NCBI RefSeq assembly: GCF_033436665.1
Contig: NZ_JAWQFO010000008.1
Span: 142,963-206,962 of the forward strand
Direction: 5' to 3'
DNA from: JAWQFO01 sp033436665
GTDB taxonomy: Bacteria > Pseudomonadota > Alphaproteobacteria > Rhodobacterales > Rhodobacteraceae
Length of the DNA: 64,000 nucleotides
In this document: piece after piece, positions 53,408 to 61,628 of the stretch
Numbering within the stretch: the stretch's first letter is position 1
How the letters are laid out: every line of letters begins with the position of its first letter
Notes under the pieces: generated by a model
What the model was told of the DNA's origin: nothing
Databases searched by the model: none
The model's input: only the letters and a program-made list of their open reading frames with translations
Made by a program: the position numbers and the translations under genes

Positions 53408-54298
53408 TCAGATTTCTTCCTTGACCTGACCGTATGCGAGCAGGGCGAAGATCGCCGTTCCGCCGATGATGTTGCCGAAAAGCACGGGCACGAAGAACCC
53501 GAACAGGGCATCCATGGTCCCGGTCGCCCCGGTCAGCAGCATGTAAGCCATTTCGACCGAGCCGGCGACGATATGGGTGAAATCGCCGGCGGCGATCAGC
53601 CAGGTGAAGACCATGATCATGAAGAAGGCGGCCTGCTTGGCCTGCGGGTGCATCCAGACGATCGCCGCAACCAGCATTCCTGCCGGAATGCCGCGCGAAA
53701 AGGCATCGAGCGGGGCGAAGGAAAGCGCGTGTTCCGACAGCTCCGCAACTGCCGGCAACAGCTCTTGCGGGATGACCGGCGTGAAGATCATCACTGCGGC
53801 CGCGATGAAGGCCCCCAAGACGTTGGCGGCGAGAACGACCGCCCAGAGCCTGATCATGCGCGCGAACATGATCGGGCGAGGATCCGCCATGATCGGAAGA
53901 ACGGTCGTTATGGTGTTCTCGGTGAAAAGCTGCATGCGGCCAAGGATGACCAGCAGGAAACCGAAGCTGTACCCCAGATTCTCGATGAGATAGCGCGATT
54001 GCGTGTCCGGCAGGTGGGTCCGGAACACCGCTTCGCCGACAACCGAAAAACTGATCAGAAGACCCGCGGCGACACCCGACCAGATTAGCGAAGAGGTCGG
54101 CCGTGCAAGCTCGTGTTCGCCATCCCGGCGAATGACCTCGTAAATCAGTCGCGGCGACAGAGACGCTGCGGCGTCGACCGATTCCTCTTCGGTCGCGTCC
54201 TCCAGTTCTTCCTGGTTCTCTGTGATCTTGCGCGCCTCTTCGTCGGTGGCGTCGCGCATCTCTTCGCTGGTATCGTGATCCTGTCGCTTGTCGCCCAC
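53408..54298 (-). CDS. FNT-family (formate/nitrite-type) transporter
   Basis: A 296-residue inner-membrane protein. After an acidic, charged N-terminus (about 1-50) come six helices with FNT-like segments (SSLIWSGVAAGLLISFSVVGEA, LGAFIAAAVMIFT, VWMHPQAKQAAFFMIMVFTWLIAAGDFTHIVAGSVEMAYML). It resembles the YfdC subgroup, whose substrate is not known. The start is GTG at 54298; an ATG at 54259 would trim the charged tail. The gene converges on the Crp/Fnr gene. Confidence 0.8.
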   Translation of the reverse strand: MGDKRQDHDTSEEMRDATDEEARKITENQEELEDATEEESVDAAASLSPRLIYEVIRRDGEHELARPTSSLIWSGVAAGLLISFSVVGEAVFRTHLPDTQSRYLIENLGYSFGFLLVILGRMQLFTENTITTVLPIMADPRPIMFARMIRLWAVVLAANVLGAFIAAAVMIFTPVIPQELLPAVAELSEHALSFAPLDAFSRGIPAGMLVAAIVWMHPQAKQAAFFMIMVFTWLIAAGDFTHIVAGSVEMAYMLLTGATGTMDALFGFFVPVLFGNIIGGTAIFALLAYGQVKEEI

Positions 54299-54369
54299 AC
54301 CGAAGCTCCGCTTTTGGTTGTTCCCGCCACAGACCAGCGCCGGATCAGGCTAGCTGGTCCAGCGACCTG

Positions 54370-54407
54370 GCGCAAAGAAAACGGGCCTGCCGTTTTCGGC
54401 AGGCCCG
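54370..54407 (-). terminator. Terminator of the PRC-barrel gene
   Basis: A perfect 11-bp stem (54382-54392 with 54397-54407, loop TTTT) lies about 20 bases after the stop, and reads TTTTCTTT beyond the stem in the minus direction. Confidence 0.87.
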
Positions 54408-54428
54408 CGGTCGTTCAGGTGAACTGCA

Positions 54429-55532
54429 TCACTTCTCGAAGGTCGGCATGGCTTCGAGCTGGTCCTTTGTCATACTAACGTAGACCCGCACATCGTCGCC
54501 GTCATCGGCTTGAAGAATGTCGAGTTCTTCGATGTTGAGCGCGACCGGCTTTTCGCCGATGCCGAGGAAGCCGCCCACGTCGACGACCGCCTGGTTATCG
54601 GCATCGCCTTCACCGAGGAGGAACATCGAGACTTCGCCGATCCATTCGTCATTGGCGTCGTAGACCCGTGCGCCGGTCAGCGTTTCGGCGCTGATGACGT
54701 CGGCGGAAGCGGGCGAATAGCCGTCGTGGGCCATCGCGGTCTGCATGTCGCCCTCTGCGACCACCGGCTCACCTTCGGCCACGTCCGCTTCTGCTGCGAT
54801 CTCTTCCATCGCGTTTTCGGCGTCAGCGGCAGCAGTCTCGGTGGCCTGCTCGACCTCTTCGGTTGCTTCAGCCGTCTCTTCCAGTGCATTCTCGGTCGTC
54901 TGCTCGGCGCCCTCGGCTGCTTCGGCCGTTTCTTCCATAGCGTTTTCGGTCGCCTGCTCGGCGTCTTGGGTCGCTTCGGCCGTCTCTTCCGTCACCGCTT
55001 CGCCGATGGGCTGCTCTGCGTCGGCCTCGGCGGTCTCGGTCGTTGCCTCATCGGTTTGGGTGGCGCCGGTCGCCTGCTCGGAAGACACCTGCGCCGCAGC
55101 CATGTCGCGGTTCTCGGTGTACTCCGGCGCGCCTTCCAGCATCGCCTTGTCGGCGGTCAGCACCAGGAAATAGTCGTCGGCATCCGTGGCGTCGTCCGAA
55201 ACGAAGCGCACTGCGTCCATGTCGATGGCAACCTGGCGTTCACCGATGCCGAGGAAACCGCCGATGTCGACCAGCACGGACTGCACCTCGCCCTCGCGGC
55301 TGAGGATCACGTCGTTGATCTCGCCGATGTCTTCCCAGTCCGCCTGCACGCCTTCCATGGCGCCGTCGGACACCTCGGTCTCGCTGGCGTACACGCGCAT
55401 TCCGATGAAATCAGACGCGCGCACGGCATTCTCTCCGGCCTCGGTGGCAAATGGCGAAGCGGCGTCGCTCTGGGCGAGGCCGGCCGTTGCGCTGGCGGCG
55501 ACGATGGCCGTCGTAAGAAGCAGATTTTTCAT
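54429..55532 (-). CDS. Exported protein with two PRC-barrel domains and an acidic repeat linker
   Basis: A 367-residue protein with a signal peptide (MKNLLLTTAIVAASATAGLAQ). Two PRC-barrel domains of about 75 residues lie at 35-110 and 280-360; both share the segment GEI/V-DVV-like DVGGFLGIGE(R/K)PVA. Between them is a 110-residue Glu/Ala/Thr-rich linker made of near-repeats such as ENAMEETAEA, ENALEETAEA and EQATET. The linker is low-complexity and probably extended. PRC-barrel proteins are often induced by stress and associate with membranes or RNA-processing complexes. An EcfG promoter lies upstream and a terminator downstream, so it is a single-gene unit of the stress response. Confidence 0.82.
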   Translation of the reverse strand: MKNLLLTTAIVAASATAGLAQSDAASPFATEAGENAVRASDFIGMRVYASETEVSDGAMEGVQADWEDIGEINDVILSREGEVQSVLVDIGGFLGIGERQVAIDMDAVRFVSDDATDADDYFLVLTADKAMLEGAPEYTENRDMAAAQVSSEQATGATQTDEATTETAEADAEQPIGEAVTEETAEATQDAEQATENAMEETAEAAEGAEQTTENALEETAEATEEVEQATETAAADAENAMEEIAAEADVAEGEPVVAEGDMQTAMAHDGYSPASADVISAETLTGARVYDANDEWIGEVSMFLLGEGDADNQAVVDVGGFLGIGEKPVALNIEELDILQADDGDDVRVYVSMTKDQLEAMPTFEK

Positions 55533-55582
55533 AATAACACTCCTCTTTTCAAGCGTTTAGCTTTGATTGGTTGTGGCATGTC

Positions 55583-55607
55583 AACGTGCTGTGCCCGCAC
55601 CGGTTCC
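55583..55607 (-). promoter_or_regulatory. EcfG-type promoter for the PRC-barrel gene
   Basis: On the minus strand GGAAC (55607-55603), 16 bases, CGTT (55586-55583): exact consensus match. The leader to the ATG at 55532 is about 43 bases. Confidence 0.77.
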
Positions 55608-55723
55608 GCGCTTCGCCAAATTTTGTTGAAATCTTTTTCGGCCTTGACGAAGGCGCCGCGACAGCCTGCAGCGGATCGGATCGGCGGGCATGCGCGCGAA
55701 AGCGGAGAATGCCGGGATGCTTG

Positions 55724-55748
55724 GGAACAATCGCGAGTGGCCGGCGTT
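55724..55748 (+). promoter_or_regulatory. EcfG-type promoter for the CsbD gene
   Basis: GGAAC (55724-55728), 16 bases, CGTT (55745-55748) match the EcfG consensus exactly and point to the CsbD gene starting about 30 bases beyond the predicted start site. Confidence 0.77.
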
Positions 55749-55786
55749 TTCGAACCAGTAATTCCGAAAGAAAAAAGGAGATGACC

Positions 55787-55984
55787 ATGAATTGGGACCA
55801 GATCCAAGGCAAGTGGAAGCAGCTGAAGGGCGACGCCCAGAACGAGTGGGGCAAGCTCACCGACGATGACCTCGATCGCGCCGAAGGCGATCGCGAAAAA
55901 CTCGAGGGCATCATCCAGGAGCGCTACGGCGACTCGAAGGAAGAGGCCCACCGTCGCGTCGACGAGTGGATGTCCCGCCTTTAA
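55787..55984 (+). CDS. CsbD-family stress protein
   Basis: A 65-residue acidic protein of the CsbD family (MNWDQIQGKWKQLKGD, then EWGKLTDDDLDRAEGDREKL, then QERYGDSKEEAHRRVDEWM). CsbD proteins are induced by general stress in many bacteria; their biochemistry is unknown. The ATG at 55787 is preferred because AAGGAG lies six bases before it; an ATG at 55781 would abut that box. It is preceded by an EcfG promoter and followed by a terminator. Confidence 0.9.
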   Translation: MNWDQIQGKWKQLKGDAQNEWGKLTDDDLDRAEGDREKLEGIIQERYGDSKEEAHRRVDEWMSRL

Positions 55985-56016
55985 AAACTGACGTATCCAC
56001 TGATCCATCAGTCATG

Positions 56017-56043
56017 CAGCGCGCCGTCCCGGACGGCGCGCTG
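56017..56043 (+). terminator. Intrinsic terminator after the CsbD gene
   Basis: CAGCGCGCCGTC (56017-56028) pairs with GACGGCGCGCTG (56032-56043), loop CCG; TTGCTGTTT follows. Confidence 0.78.
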
Positions 56044-56145
56044 TTGCTGTTTGGCCCTAGCGTTGCGGGAACGCGGCAACGGCGAATTGCCTGCGCGCGC
56101 GTTTACCGTAAAGTGGCGACAACCGCGACAGGGAAGACGCCGCAT

Positions 56146-56412
56146 ATGACGACACGAAAGCTGATGTTTGCACTTGGGGGCTGCGTTATCGCGCTGTCGG
56201 CCTGCGAACCGCCCACAACGGTGGTTGTCAATCCGACGCCCGTGCCGCCGCCGGCACCGATCATCACATCGCCCGCGGACCCGTTGCCGCCCGCTCCGGT
56301 TTACGATCCGAACTACGTGAACCCGGTCGAGGATCCGTCGATCTTTGATTCCGGCGAGCCGGACCTGATCGACCTCAATTCCGAGCCCCAGCCCGCGCCC
56401 GCCGCCACCTGA
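56146..56412 (+). CDS. Small proline-rich lipoprotein
   Basis: An 88-residue protein with a type II signal peptide: MTTRKLMFALGGCVIALSAC, the cysteine lying in the lipobox LSAC, followed by Glu at +2. The mature part is Pro-rich (NPTPVPPPAPIITSPADPLPP and PVYDPNYVNPVEDPS) and acidic. No domain is recognisable. It is likely to be an outer-membrane or periplasmic-face lipoprotein of unknown role. Confidence 0.72.
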   Translation: MTTRKLMFALGGCVIALSACEPPTTVVVNPTPVPPPAPIITSPADPLPPAPVYDPNYVNPVEDPSIFDSGEPDLIDLNSEPQPAPAAT

Positions 56413-56474
56413 TCACGGTCGGCATTGCGAAACCGCTGCTAACGGTTCCCGCTTGCGCGGACACCATGCGTGGC

Positions 56475-57263
56475 TCAGTCGCGGCCAGCGCGGATCTCGG
56501 CGAACCCGCGCGTCAGCGCATCGCGCAACAGCCAGATGTCCGAGGAATAGCAGATCAGGTCGCTGCCGTCGCGATGGCACGCCGCGCCGTCCTCCGGTCG
56601 CATCACCAATTGGCCGACCGGCACTCCGGCGCTCTGCGCCGCCGCCATGATCCGTGCAATCGCCTCCGTGAAGATCGGGTCGTCGAAAGCGCCGGGGATC
56701 CCCAATGAGCTTGTCAGGTCGAGATGTCCGATCCAGATCGCATCGACCCCGGTCTCGGCGCAGATCGCCTCGCAATTCTCGAGCCCTTCGGCGGTCTCGA
56801 TAAGCGGCACGAAGCAGACGCGTCGGTTGGCAACTGCGAAGGTGTCGGCGATGGGCGCGACCCCGTAGTCGTCATGCGCGAGGCCCAGTGCGACGCCGCG
56901 CTGTCCCTCTGGCGGATACTTCAGCGCGGCGATGGCAGAGCGCACCTCATCGATCGAGCCCACCATCGGCACGATGACACCTTGCGCGCCGATGTCGGCA
57001 GCACGCTGGAGGTGGTGGCGCGCGCCGGACGGGACACGCAGCAGGCTCGCGACACCGGCCCCGTGCAAGCCGCGCAGCACTCCTGCCGCCGTCTCGAAGC
57101 CGAAACCGCTATGCTCCATGTCCACAAAGGCAAAGTCGCAGCCCGCCGTGGCAAGGATCTGGCCCAGACCGTGCGAGGAAAACTCTCCGATGTAGGTGCC
57201 CAGACGCAGTCCCGGGCGGTCGAGCAGCTCGCGCAGCCCCGGCTCGGTTCCGGCACCGCTCAT
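56475..57263 (-). CDS. HpcH/HpaI-family aldolase
   Basis: A 262-residue TIM-barrel class II aldolase. It has CDFAFVDMEHSGFG, a substrate arginine in LLRVPSG, a metal glutamate in FVPLIETAEGLEN, and an aspartate in DAIWIGHLDLTSSLGIPG. It would cleave 4-hydroxy-2-oxo acids to pyruvate (or oxaloacetate analogues) and an aldehyde. The start at 57263 overlaps the amidohydrolase stop by four bases, so they form one unit. The sequence suggests a catabolic pair acting on an amide or cyclic compound, whose identity is unknown. Confidence 0.85.
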   Translation of the reverse strand: MSGAGTEPGLRELLDRPGLRLGTYIGEFSSHGLGQILATAGCDFAFVDMEHSGFGFETAAGVLRGLHGAGVASLLRVPSGARHHLQRAADIGAQGVIVPMVGSIDEVRSAIAALKYPPEGQRGVALGLAHDDYGVAPIADTFAVANRRVCFVPLIETAEGLENCEAICAETGVDAIWIGHLDLTSSLGIPGAFDDPIFTEAIARIMAAAQSAGVPVGQLVMRPEDGAACHRDGSDLICYSSDIWLLRDALTRGFAEIRAGRD

Positions 57264-58546
57264 TGCGCCGCGATCCGGCGGGTGTCCGGGCGGCCCGACC
57301 CGTGCTTGTAGACCGCGCCATCCTTCATGATCAGCGCGATGTTGTCCTGGTCCTGGAACAGGGTGATGTCGGTCAGCGGATCGCCCTCGAGCATGAGCAG
57401 ATCGGCCAGGTACCCTTCGCGCAGCAGTCCAAGCTCGTCCGGCATGTTCATCGCCCGCGCGCCGATGGCGGTCGCGCAATGCAGCGTATGCGCCTCGGAG
57501 AATCCGTAATGGGTCACGAAATGCTCCAGATCGTTCGCATTGGTGCCCTGCGGGTTGACGGAGAACCCGTAGTCGCCACCGACAACGATGGGAATGCCGC
57601 GCTTTTTCATCTCGGCGTGGGTGCGGCAGTTGTCTTCGAACACCTTGCGCAATTCGTCGACCTGCGGCTGCAGCTTGGGATCGCCGGCGGCCTCCAGAGT
57701 CTCGATGGACTTGATGATCACGCCGACTGCGGGTCCGGTCAGCACCCAGTCCCGCGCCTCTTCCAGCATGTCGAGCGCCTCGCTGTCGCAATGGTCGCAA
57801 TGGTAGATCATGTCCACTCGGTTGCGCACCGCGCGCTTGACCGAATCCGCGGCGCGGCAATGGGCGGCGACGCGCTTGCCATGGGCGTGGGCTGTCTCCA
57901 CCGCCGCACGCACCTCCGGGTCGGCCATCACGGTCGAGAAGCTGTCGGCATGCGGCATGAAGATGTCGCCGGAGATGTTAAGCTTGATGTTGTCGACACC
58001 CTCGCGAATGCAAAGCCGCACGGTCGACACGATCTCGTCCACCCCGTCGACCACCAGCCCGAAAGTGTGCAGCTTGACATGCATCCGGTTGGCATCGCCC
58101 AGACCGCTGGTCACGGTGATCTCGGGGCTCGCCGCGCGCAGGCGCGGTCCCGGGATGCGTCCCGAGGCGATCTCGTCCCGGATCACGGCGTCGAGCCTGA
58201 CTTTGGCGGAGGCTGCGCTGTTGACGCTGGTGAAGCCGGCATCGAGCAGCTTGCGCGCGTTGTGCATCGTGGCCAGCGTGTGTTCCTCGGCCCCGATGAG
58301 CGCGAGGTCCATCAGGTCGGACTGGTCGATGAACGAGATGTGCCCGTGCCCCTCGACGAGGCCGGGCATGACAAAGCGTCCGGCCGCGTCGATCTCGGTT
58401 GCGCCGCGCGGGTCTGGCGGCGTGTCGCATTCGGCGTCGGGGATGACCTCGGCGATCCGGTTGCCGCGGACGCGCAGGTGTCCCGCAAAGGGCAGGGCGC
58501 CCGTGCCGTCGAAAATCCGCGCGTCGCGGATCAGAGTATCTTGCAT
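57260..58546 (-). CDS. Amidohydrolase-superfamily enzyme
   Basis: A 428-residue metal-dependent hydrolase of the imidazolonepropionase/prolidase-like group. The metal HxH is in LVEGHGHISF, the bridging lysine candidate is in NIKLNISGDI, histidines follow in HGKRVAAHCRAAD and MIYHCDHCD, and the aspartate is in VVGGDYGFSVNPQG. The C-terminal barrel ends GYLADLLMLEGDPLTDI. It probably opens an amide or cyclic amide. The start at 58546 has GAGGAGG upstream. It heads the aldolase operon. Confidence 0.85.
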   Translation of the reverse strand: MQDTLIRDARIFDGTGALPFAGHLRVRGNRIAEVIPDAECDTPPDPRGATEIDAAGRFVMPGLVEGHGHISFIDQSDLMDLALIGAEEHTLATMHNARKLLDAGFTSVNSAASAKVRLDAVIRDEIASGRIPGPRLRAASPEITVTSGLGDANRMHVKLHTFGLVVDGVDEIVSTVRLCIREGVDNIKLNISGDIFMPHADSFSTVMADPEVRAAVETAHAHGKRVAAHCRAADSVKRAVRNRVDMIYHCDHCDSEALDMLEEARDWVLTGPAVGVIIKSIETLEAAGDPKLQPQVDELRKVFEDNCRTHAEMKKRGIPIVVGGDYGFSVNPQGTNANDLEHFVTHYGFSEAHTLHCATAIGARAMNMPDELGLLREGYLADLLMLEGDPLTDITLFQDQDNIALIMKDGAVYKHGSGRPDTRRIAAQ

Positions 58547-58722
58547 ATCGTCCTCCTCGAGCCGGTCCGGGCGTTTCGGACCGTCCCCTCGGGCGCGAGT
58601 TTGCAGGCTGTCGCCTGCGCTGCAAGGGTTAGTTGTCGAGAGATGCGCATTAGCGCGGTCGACGCGCAGCGGAAACACCTGTCGCGAAAGGCGGTTGTTT
58701 CTTCCGATTTTGAAGAAAATTC

Positions 58723-58768
58723 TTTGGAGCGGGCGGCGGGAATCGAACCCGCGTCATCAGCTTGGAAG
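58723..58768 (-). repeat. Duplicated 3' half of tRNA-Gly (probable att site)
   Basis: These 46 bases are identical to 58860-58905, the 3' half and flank of the tRNA-Gly gene, and then diverge (ACAAAATGG against GCTGAGG). A partial tRNA copy at 137 bases from the intact gene is the usual mark of site-specific integration at a tRNA end. Confidence 0.85.
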
Positions 58769-58797
58769 ACAAAATGGCAAAATCCAGATTATCTTTT

Positions 58798-58850
58798 TTT
58801 GTCGGTAGTTTGTCGGAAACGATCCACAAACTTTGTCGGTTATTTGTCGG
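58798..58850 (+). repeat. Two pairs of TTTGTCGG direct repeats between the att copies
   Basis: TTTGTCGG occurs at 58798-58805, 58809-58816, 58832-58839 and 58843-58850. Within each pair the copies start 11 bases apart, about one helical turn. The arrangement is like arm-type integrase binding sites of an attP region. Confidence 0.75.
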
Positions 58851-58861
58851 AAGTGATTTTT

Positions 58862-58935
58862 TGGAGCGGGCGGCGGGAATCGAACCCGCGTCATCAGCTT
58901 GGAAGGCTGAGGTCTTACCACTACACAACGCCCGC
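58862..58935 (-). tRNA. tRNA-Gly (anticodon UCC)
   Basis: The minus strand reads GCGGGCG (acceptor, 58935-58929), D-arm TGTAGTGGTAAGACC, an anticodon loop CTTCCAA with anticodon TCC between CAGC/GCTG stems, T-arm GGTTCGAATCC, acceptor strand CGCCCGC, discriminator T and encoded CCA (58864-58862). Length is 74 bases. Its 3' half is duplicated at 58723-58768, so it was used as an integration site. Confidence 0.95.
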
Positions 58936-59152
58936 TCTCGGCAGGCTTGACCTATTTCATGCGATTTCCGGCGTCAAGGGGCTTGCCGGTTGCATCGATC
59001 AGTAAGCGAGGCAACGCCTTAAAATTGAAAGATAATCAGTTCCCAAGGTGCCGCAGATACTTTTACAGCCGGGCCCAATGCCCGACTTTTACTACGGTGC
59101 TTCGATTGACCTGGGACCAGCTGCCACCCAGAACATATTCGGCGAGGTGCCA

Positions 59153-59422
59153 TCAGCTTGTGACTTGAAATCCGGACTCTGCCGGCGCATCTGCATCCCT
59201 GACCTGCACTTTGACCACTCTTGCAGTGTCGGGGCCCCCATGTAGCGCTTCAATCATAGCCTCGACCGCCTCATCTTCCCCTGACAGCAACGCCTCAACC
59301 GATCCGTCCGAACGGTTGCGTACCCAGCCTGAAATGCCACGCGTCTCAGCTTGTTTGCGGGTCCAAGCCCGATACCAAACACCCTGGACCTGCCCTGACA
59401 CGATTACATGCTTCGTCGTCAT
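59153..59422 (-). CDS. Acylphosphatase
   Basis: An 89-residue protein with the two family motifs GQVQGVWYRAWTRKQA (the arginine that binds phosphate) and GWVRNRSDGSVEALLSG (catalytic Asn). The start at 59422 gives MTTKHVIVSG. It hydrolyses acyl phosphates such as carbamoyl- or acetyl-phosphate. It stands alone in the accessory region after the tRNA. Confidence 0.9.
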   Translation of the reverse strand: MTTKHVIVSGQVQGVWYRAWTRKQAETRGISGWVRNRSDGSVEALLSGEDEAVEAMIEALHGGPDTARVVKVQVRDADAPAESGFQVTS

Positions 59423-60035
59423 CGAATTTTTGGTCCACTGATCGTATCTGACTTTGGTTTCCTGGAAACCGGATGGTCTCCGCCATAGCCTGCCTGCCAA
59501 GTCAGAAAGTGTCGACCCCTCCCGATCGTTGGAACCAGCGTGTCTCAACCCCCATTTTCCAGCCAAGAACCGCCTAACGCCAACGTCCGAGACCCGGATC
59601 AAAGTCATGGTTGGATCGAACAGCAAAAAGGGCTGATCAGAGCCGATTCCACTCATAGGTGAACCGCGCCGCATCCAGCAACAACGGCGGATTCCTGATA
59701 TTCTCTGCGAGCGCGAAATCACCACCTAGCGACCGCAGATGTGGTCGTTCGCGAAAGCCTTCAGAGCCGGTTTCAAATCCGGTCGTTCGCTGCACGTACG
59801 TCCAACGTCCCATTGGCGGACTATGCGGACGATGGTTAGGTTGGCGGCCAGAAGCGCGATAGGACCATATCCAGACCCGCCTCTGGCGCCAATGGAGGGT
59901 TGGTTTGTGAAATGGACCTCCAACCAAAAGGGTTTGGACTTGGTCTATTTGCCGGGAAGCCAAAAACTTGGTGCAGGTAGATCCGGTTTCAGTCTTACTG
60001 GTTTCATACAGTTTTGAAGGGCGCCTACCGGACCA
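59423..60035. other. Region without a convincing gene
   Basis: About 613 bases. A minus-strand frame at 59637-59963 (108 residues) is open but rich in Arg, Trp, Pro and Ser, with no hydrophobic or domain pattern, and I do not think it is a gene. The motif GGTCGTTCGC occurs twice at 59742-59793. The sequence has the look of a degenerate or repeat-derived spacer. Confidence 0.5.
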
Positions 60036-60824
60036 ATGGAACCAACGACTGCCGCGGCCGAATACACCGACGTAACCTTAGCCACCTACAGCCTTTTCCA
60101 GGTGGGTCTGGTTATCTTGGTGGGCCTCCCGCTCGCTATTTTCATGGGCTTCTGGACGGGAAGACTTCGGCGACGACGACTTATCGAACGCGGCATGGGC
60201 GTCGAAAGGCTGCTCGGCGAAACAGCCCAGGGTGCATTTCTCGGGCTTGTCGGGTTGCTCCTGGCTTTTTCATACGGCAACTCCCTCTCGATCGCCCAGT
60301 CGATGAAGGACGCGGCAACCAACGAAGCAGCAGCGATAGGGACGGCCTTTCTTCGGACCGATTATCTAGACGAACCGGGTCGCACCGAACTGAAGTTTGC
60401 AATTCTCGAATATGCAAGAACCAGACTTCTGCCCACCGGTGAATTGATTAATACACCTGAAGAGTTACACGTCTGGCTTGAGACCAGCCTCGAGGCACAG
60501 GGAAAGTTGTGGCCGACCACGCTGTCAGTGACGCGAGGGGTCGCACCCCCACCCACCCAGAGTTTTGTCGCTGGTGCCATCAATGAGGCGATCGACGCTC
60601 ATCTCTATCGTGTTGCCACGCAGACCGTGCCACTCGCACCCTTTTCACAAGCAATCGTTCTGCTGGCGACCGTGGCCGCCATATTCCTTCTTGCCAATCG
60701 TACAGCCTTACTCGGTCGATCCCTGACCTGGCGAATGTGGCCTGCTGCCGGTTTCGTGGACACCGGGTTAGGATTGCATAGCGCGGTCCTCGAACGCCAT
60801 GGGGCTAAGATAGCCCAGCTTTGA
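60036..60824 (+). pseudogene. DUF4239/bestrophin-like membrane protein, 3' end replaced by an IS3 element
   Basis: The frame has 262 residues. Residues 1-234 are native: two N-terminal helices (FQVGLVILVGLPLAIFMGFW and GAFLGLVGLLLAFSYG), the loop DAATNEAAAIGTAFLRTDYL, and a helix AIVLLATVAAIFLLANRTALLG before SLTWRM. Residues 235-262 (WPAAGFVDTGLG...) come from the IS end at 60738. The last membrane helix and tail expected in DUF4239 proteins are missing. The product is probably non-functional. Confidence 0.75.
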
Positions 60825-61628
60825 GTGGCGTCGTCTCGGATTGTAGAAGCGCTCAATGTAGTTGAACACGTCGGCGCGTGCCGCGTCGCGGGTCCGGTAG
60901 ACCTTGCGAGCCGTCCGTTCGGTCTTCAGCGACGAGAAGAAGCTCTCCATCGCCGAGTTGTCCCGGACATTGTCCGCCCGGCTCATGGAGCAGGTGATGC
61001 CGTTGTCGAGCAGCAGGCGCTGGAACTGCTCGCTGGTATATTGCGAGCCCTGGTCGGAATGGTGGAGCAGAGCGTCGGCCTTGCCGCGCCGCCAAACCGC
61101 CATCATCAGGGCATCTATGACCAGTGAGGCATCCCGGTCCGCCTTCATGGACCAGCCGACGACGCGCCGGGAGAAGATGTCCAGCACGACCGAGACATAG
61201 AGCCAGCCCTCCGCGGTCCAGATGTAGGTGAAGTCGGCCAGCCATTTCTGGTTCGGCCGGTCGGCTTGGAAGTCGCGGTCGAGTATGTTGTCGGCGATGA
61301 CCGAGCGTTCGCCATAATCCTTCGGATTCCCGCGCCGCTTTGGTCGCGCTCTCATAGCGTTCTGACGCATGAGGCGCTCGATCCGGTGCAACCCGCAGGT
61401 CAACCCTTCCTCGAGCACGTCGCGCCAGACCCGACGGGCGCCATAGGTGCGGTCGCTGGCCTTGAAACTCTTGTCGATCTCCAAGACGAGCTTCGCGTCG
61501 TAGCTCGCCCGGGCGCTGATCGGTCGCTTGAGCCAGGCGTGGAAGCCCGACCGAGAGACGCCCAGCACGTCGCACATCCAGCTGACTGGCCAGATATGCC
61601 GATGCTTCGCAACGAACGCGAACGTCAT
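60768..61628 (-). CDS. IS3-family transposase OrfB (DDE)
   Basis: A 286-residue catalytic part with an N-terminal HTH_21 region (VLGVSRSGFHAWLKRP), then the DDE residues: Asp in WLADFTYIWT, Asp in HHSDQGSQYTS and Glu in NSAMESFFSSLKTE, and the tail YNPRRRHSKLGYLSP. It is made as an OrfAB fusion by -1 frameshifting at an A6G tract (minus strand, 61664-61658), followed by a GGCCGCGGCC hairpin, and ATGA coupling also exists (61625-61628). The gene looks intact. Confidence 0.93.
   Translation of the reverse strand: MTFAFVAKHRHIWPVSWMCDVLGVSRSGFHAWLKRPISARASYDAKLVLEIDKSFKASDRTYGARRVWRDVLEEGLTCGLHRIERLMRQNAMRARPKRRGNPKDYGERSVIADNILDRDFQADRPNQKWLADFTYIWTAEGWLYVSVVLDIFSRRVVGWSMKADRDASLVIDALMMAVWRRGKADALLHHSDQGSQYTSEQFQRLLLDNGITCSMSRADNVRDNSAMESFFSSLKTERTARKVYRTRDAARADVFNYIERFYNPRRRHSKLGYLSPMAFEDRAMQS

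Noticed and set aside
54300..54324. GGAAC on the minus strand before the FNT transporter gene as another EcfG promoter
   Set aside because: With a 16- or 17-base spacer the -10 reads TCGG or CGGT instead of CGTT, and the start codon would overlap it.
56062..56100. GGAAC before the lipoprotein gene as an EcfG promoter
   Set aside because: The next CGTT is more than 20 bases away, beyond the allowed spacer.
58650..58928. Frames giving SGRRESNPRHQLGR- and RAAGIEPASSAWK-type peptides around the tRNA
   Set aside because: These are translations of the tRNA-Gly 3' half and its duplicate, a well-known annotation artefact.
59637..59963. A 108-codon minus-strand frame as a gene
   Set aside because: Composition is not protein-like, there is no ribosome binding site, and no family is recognisable.
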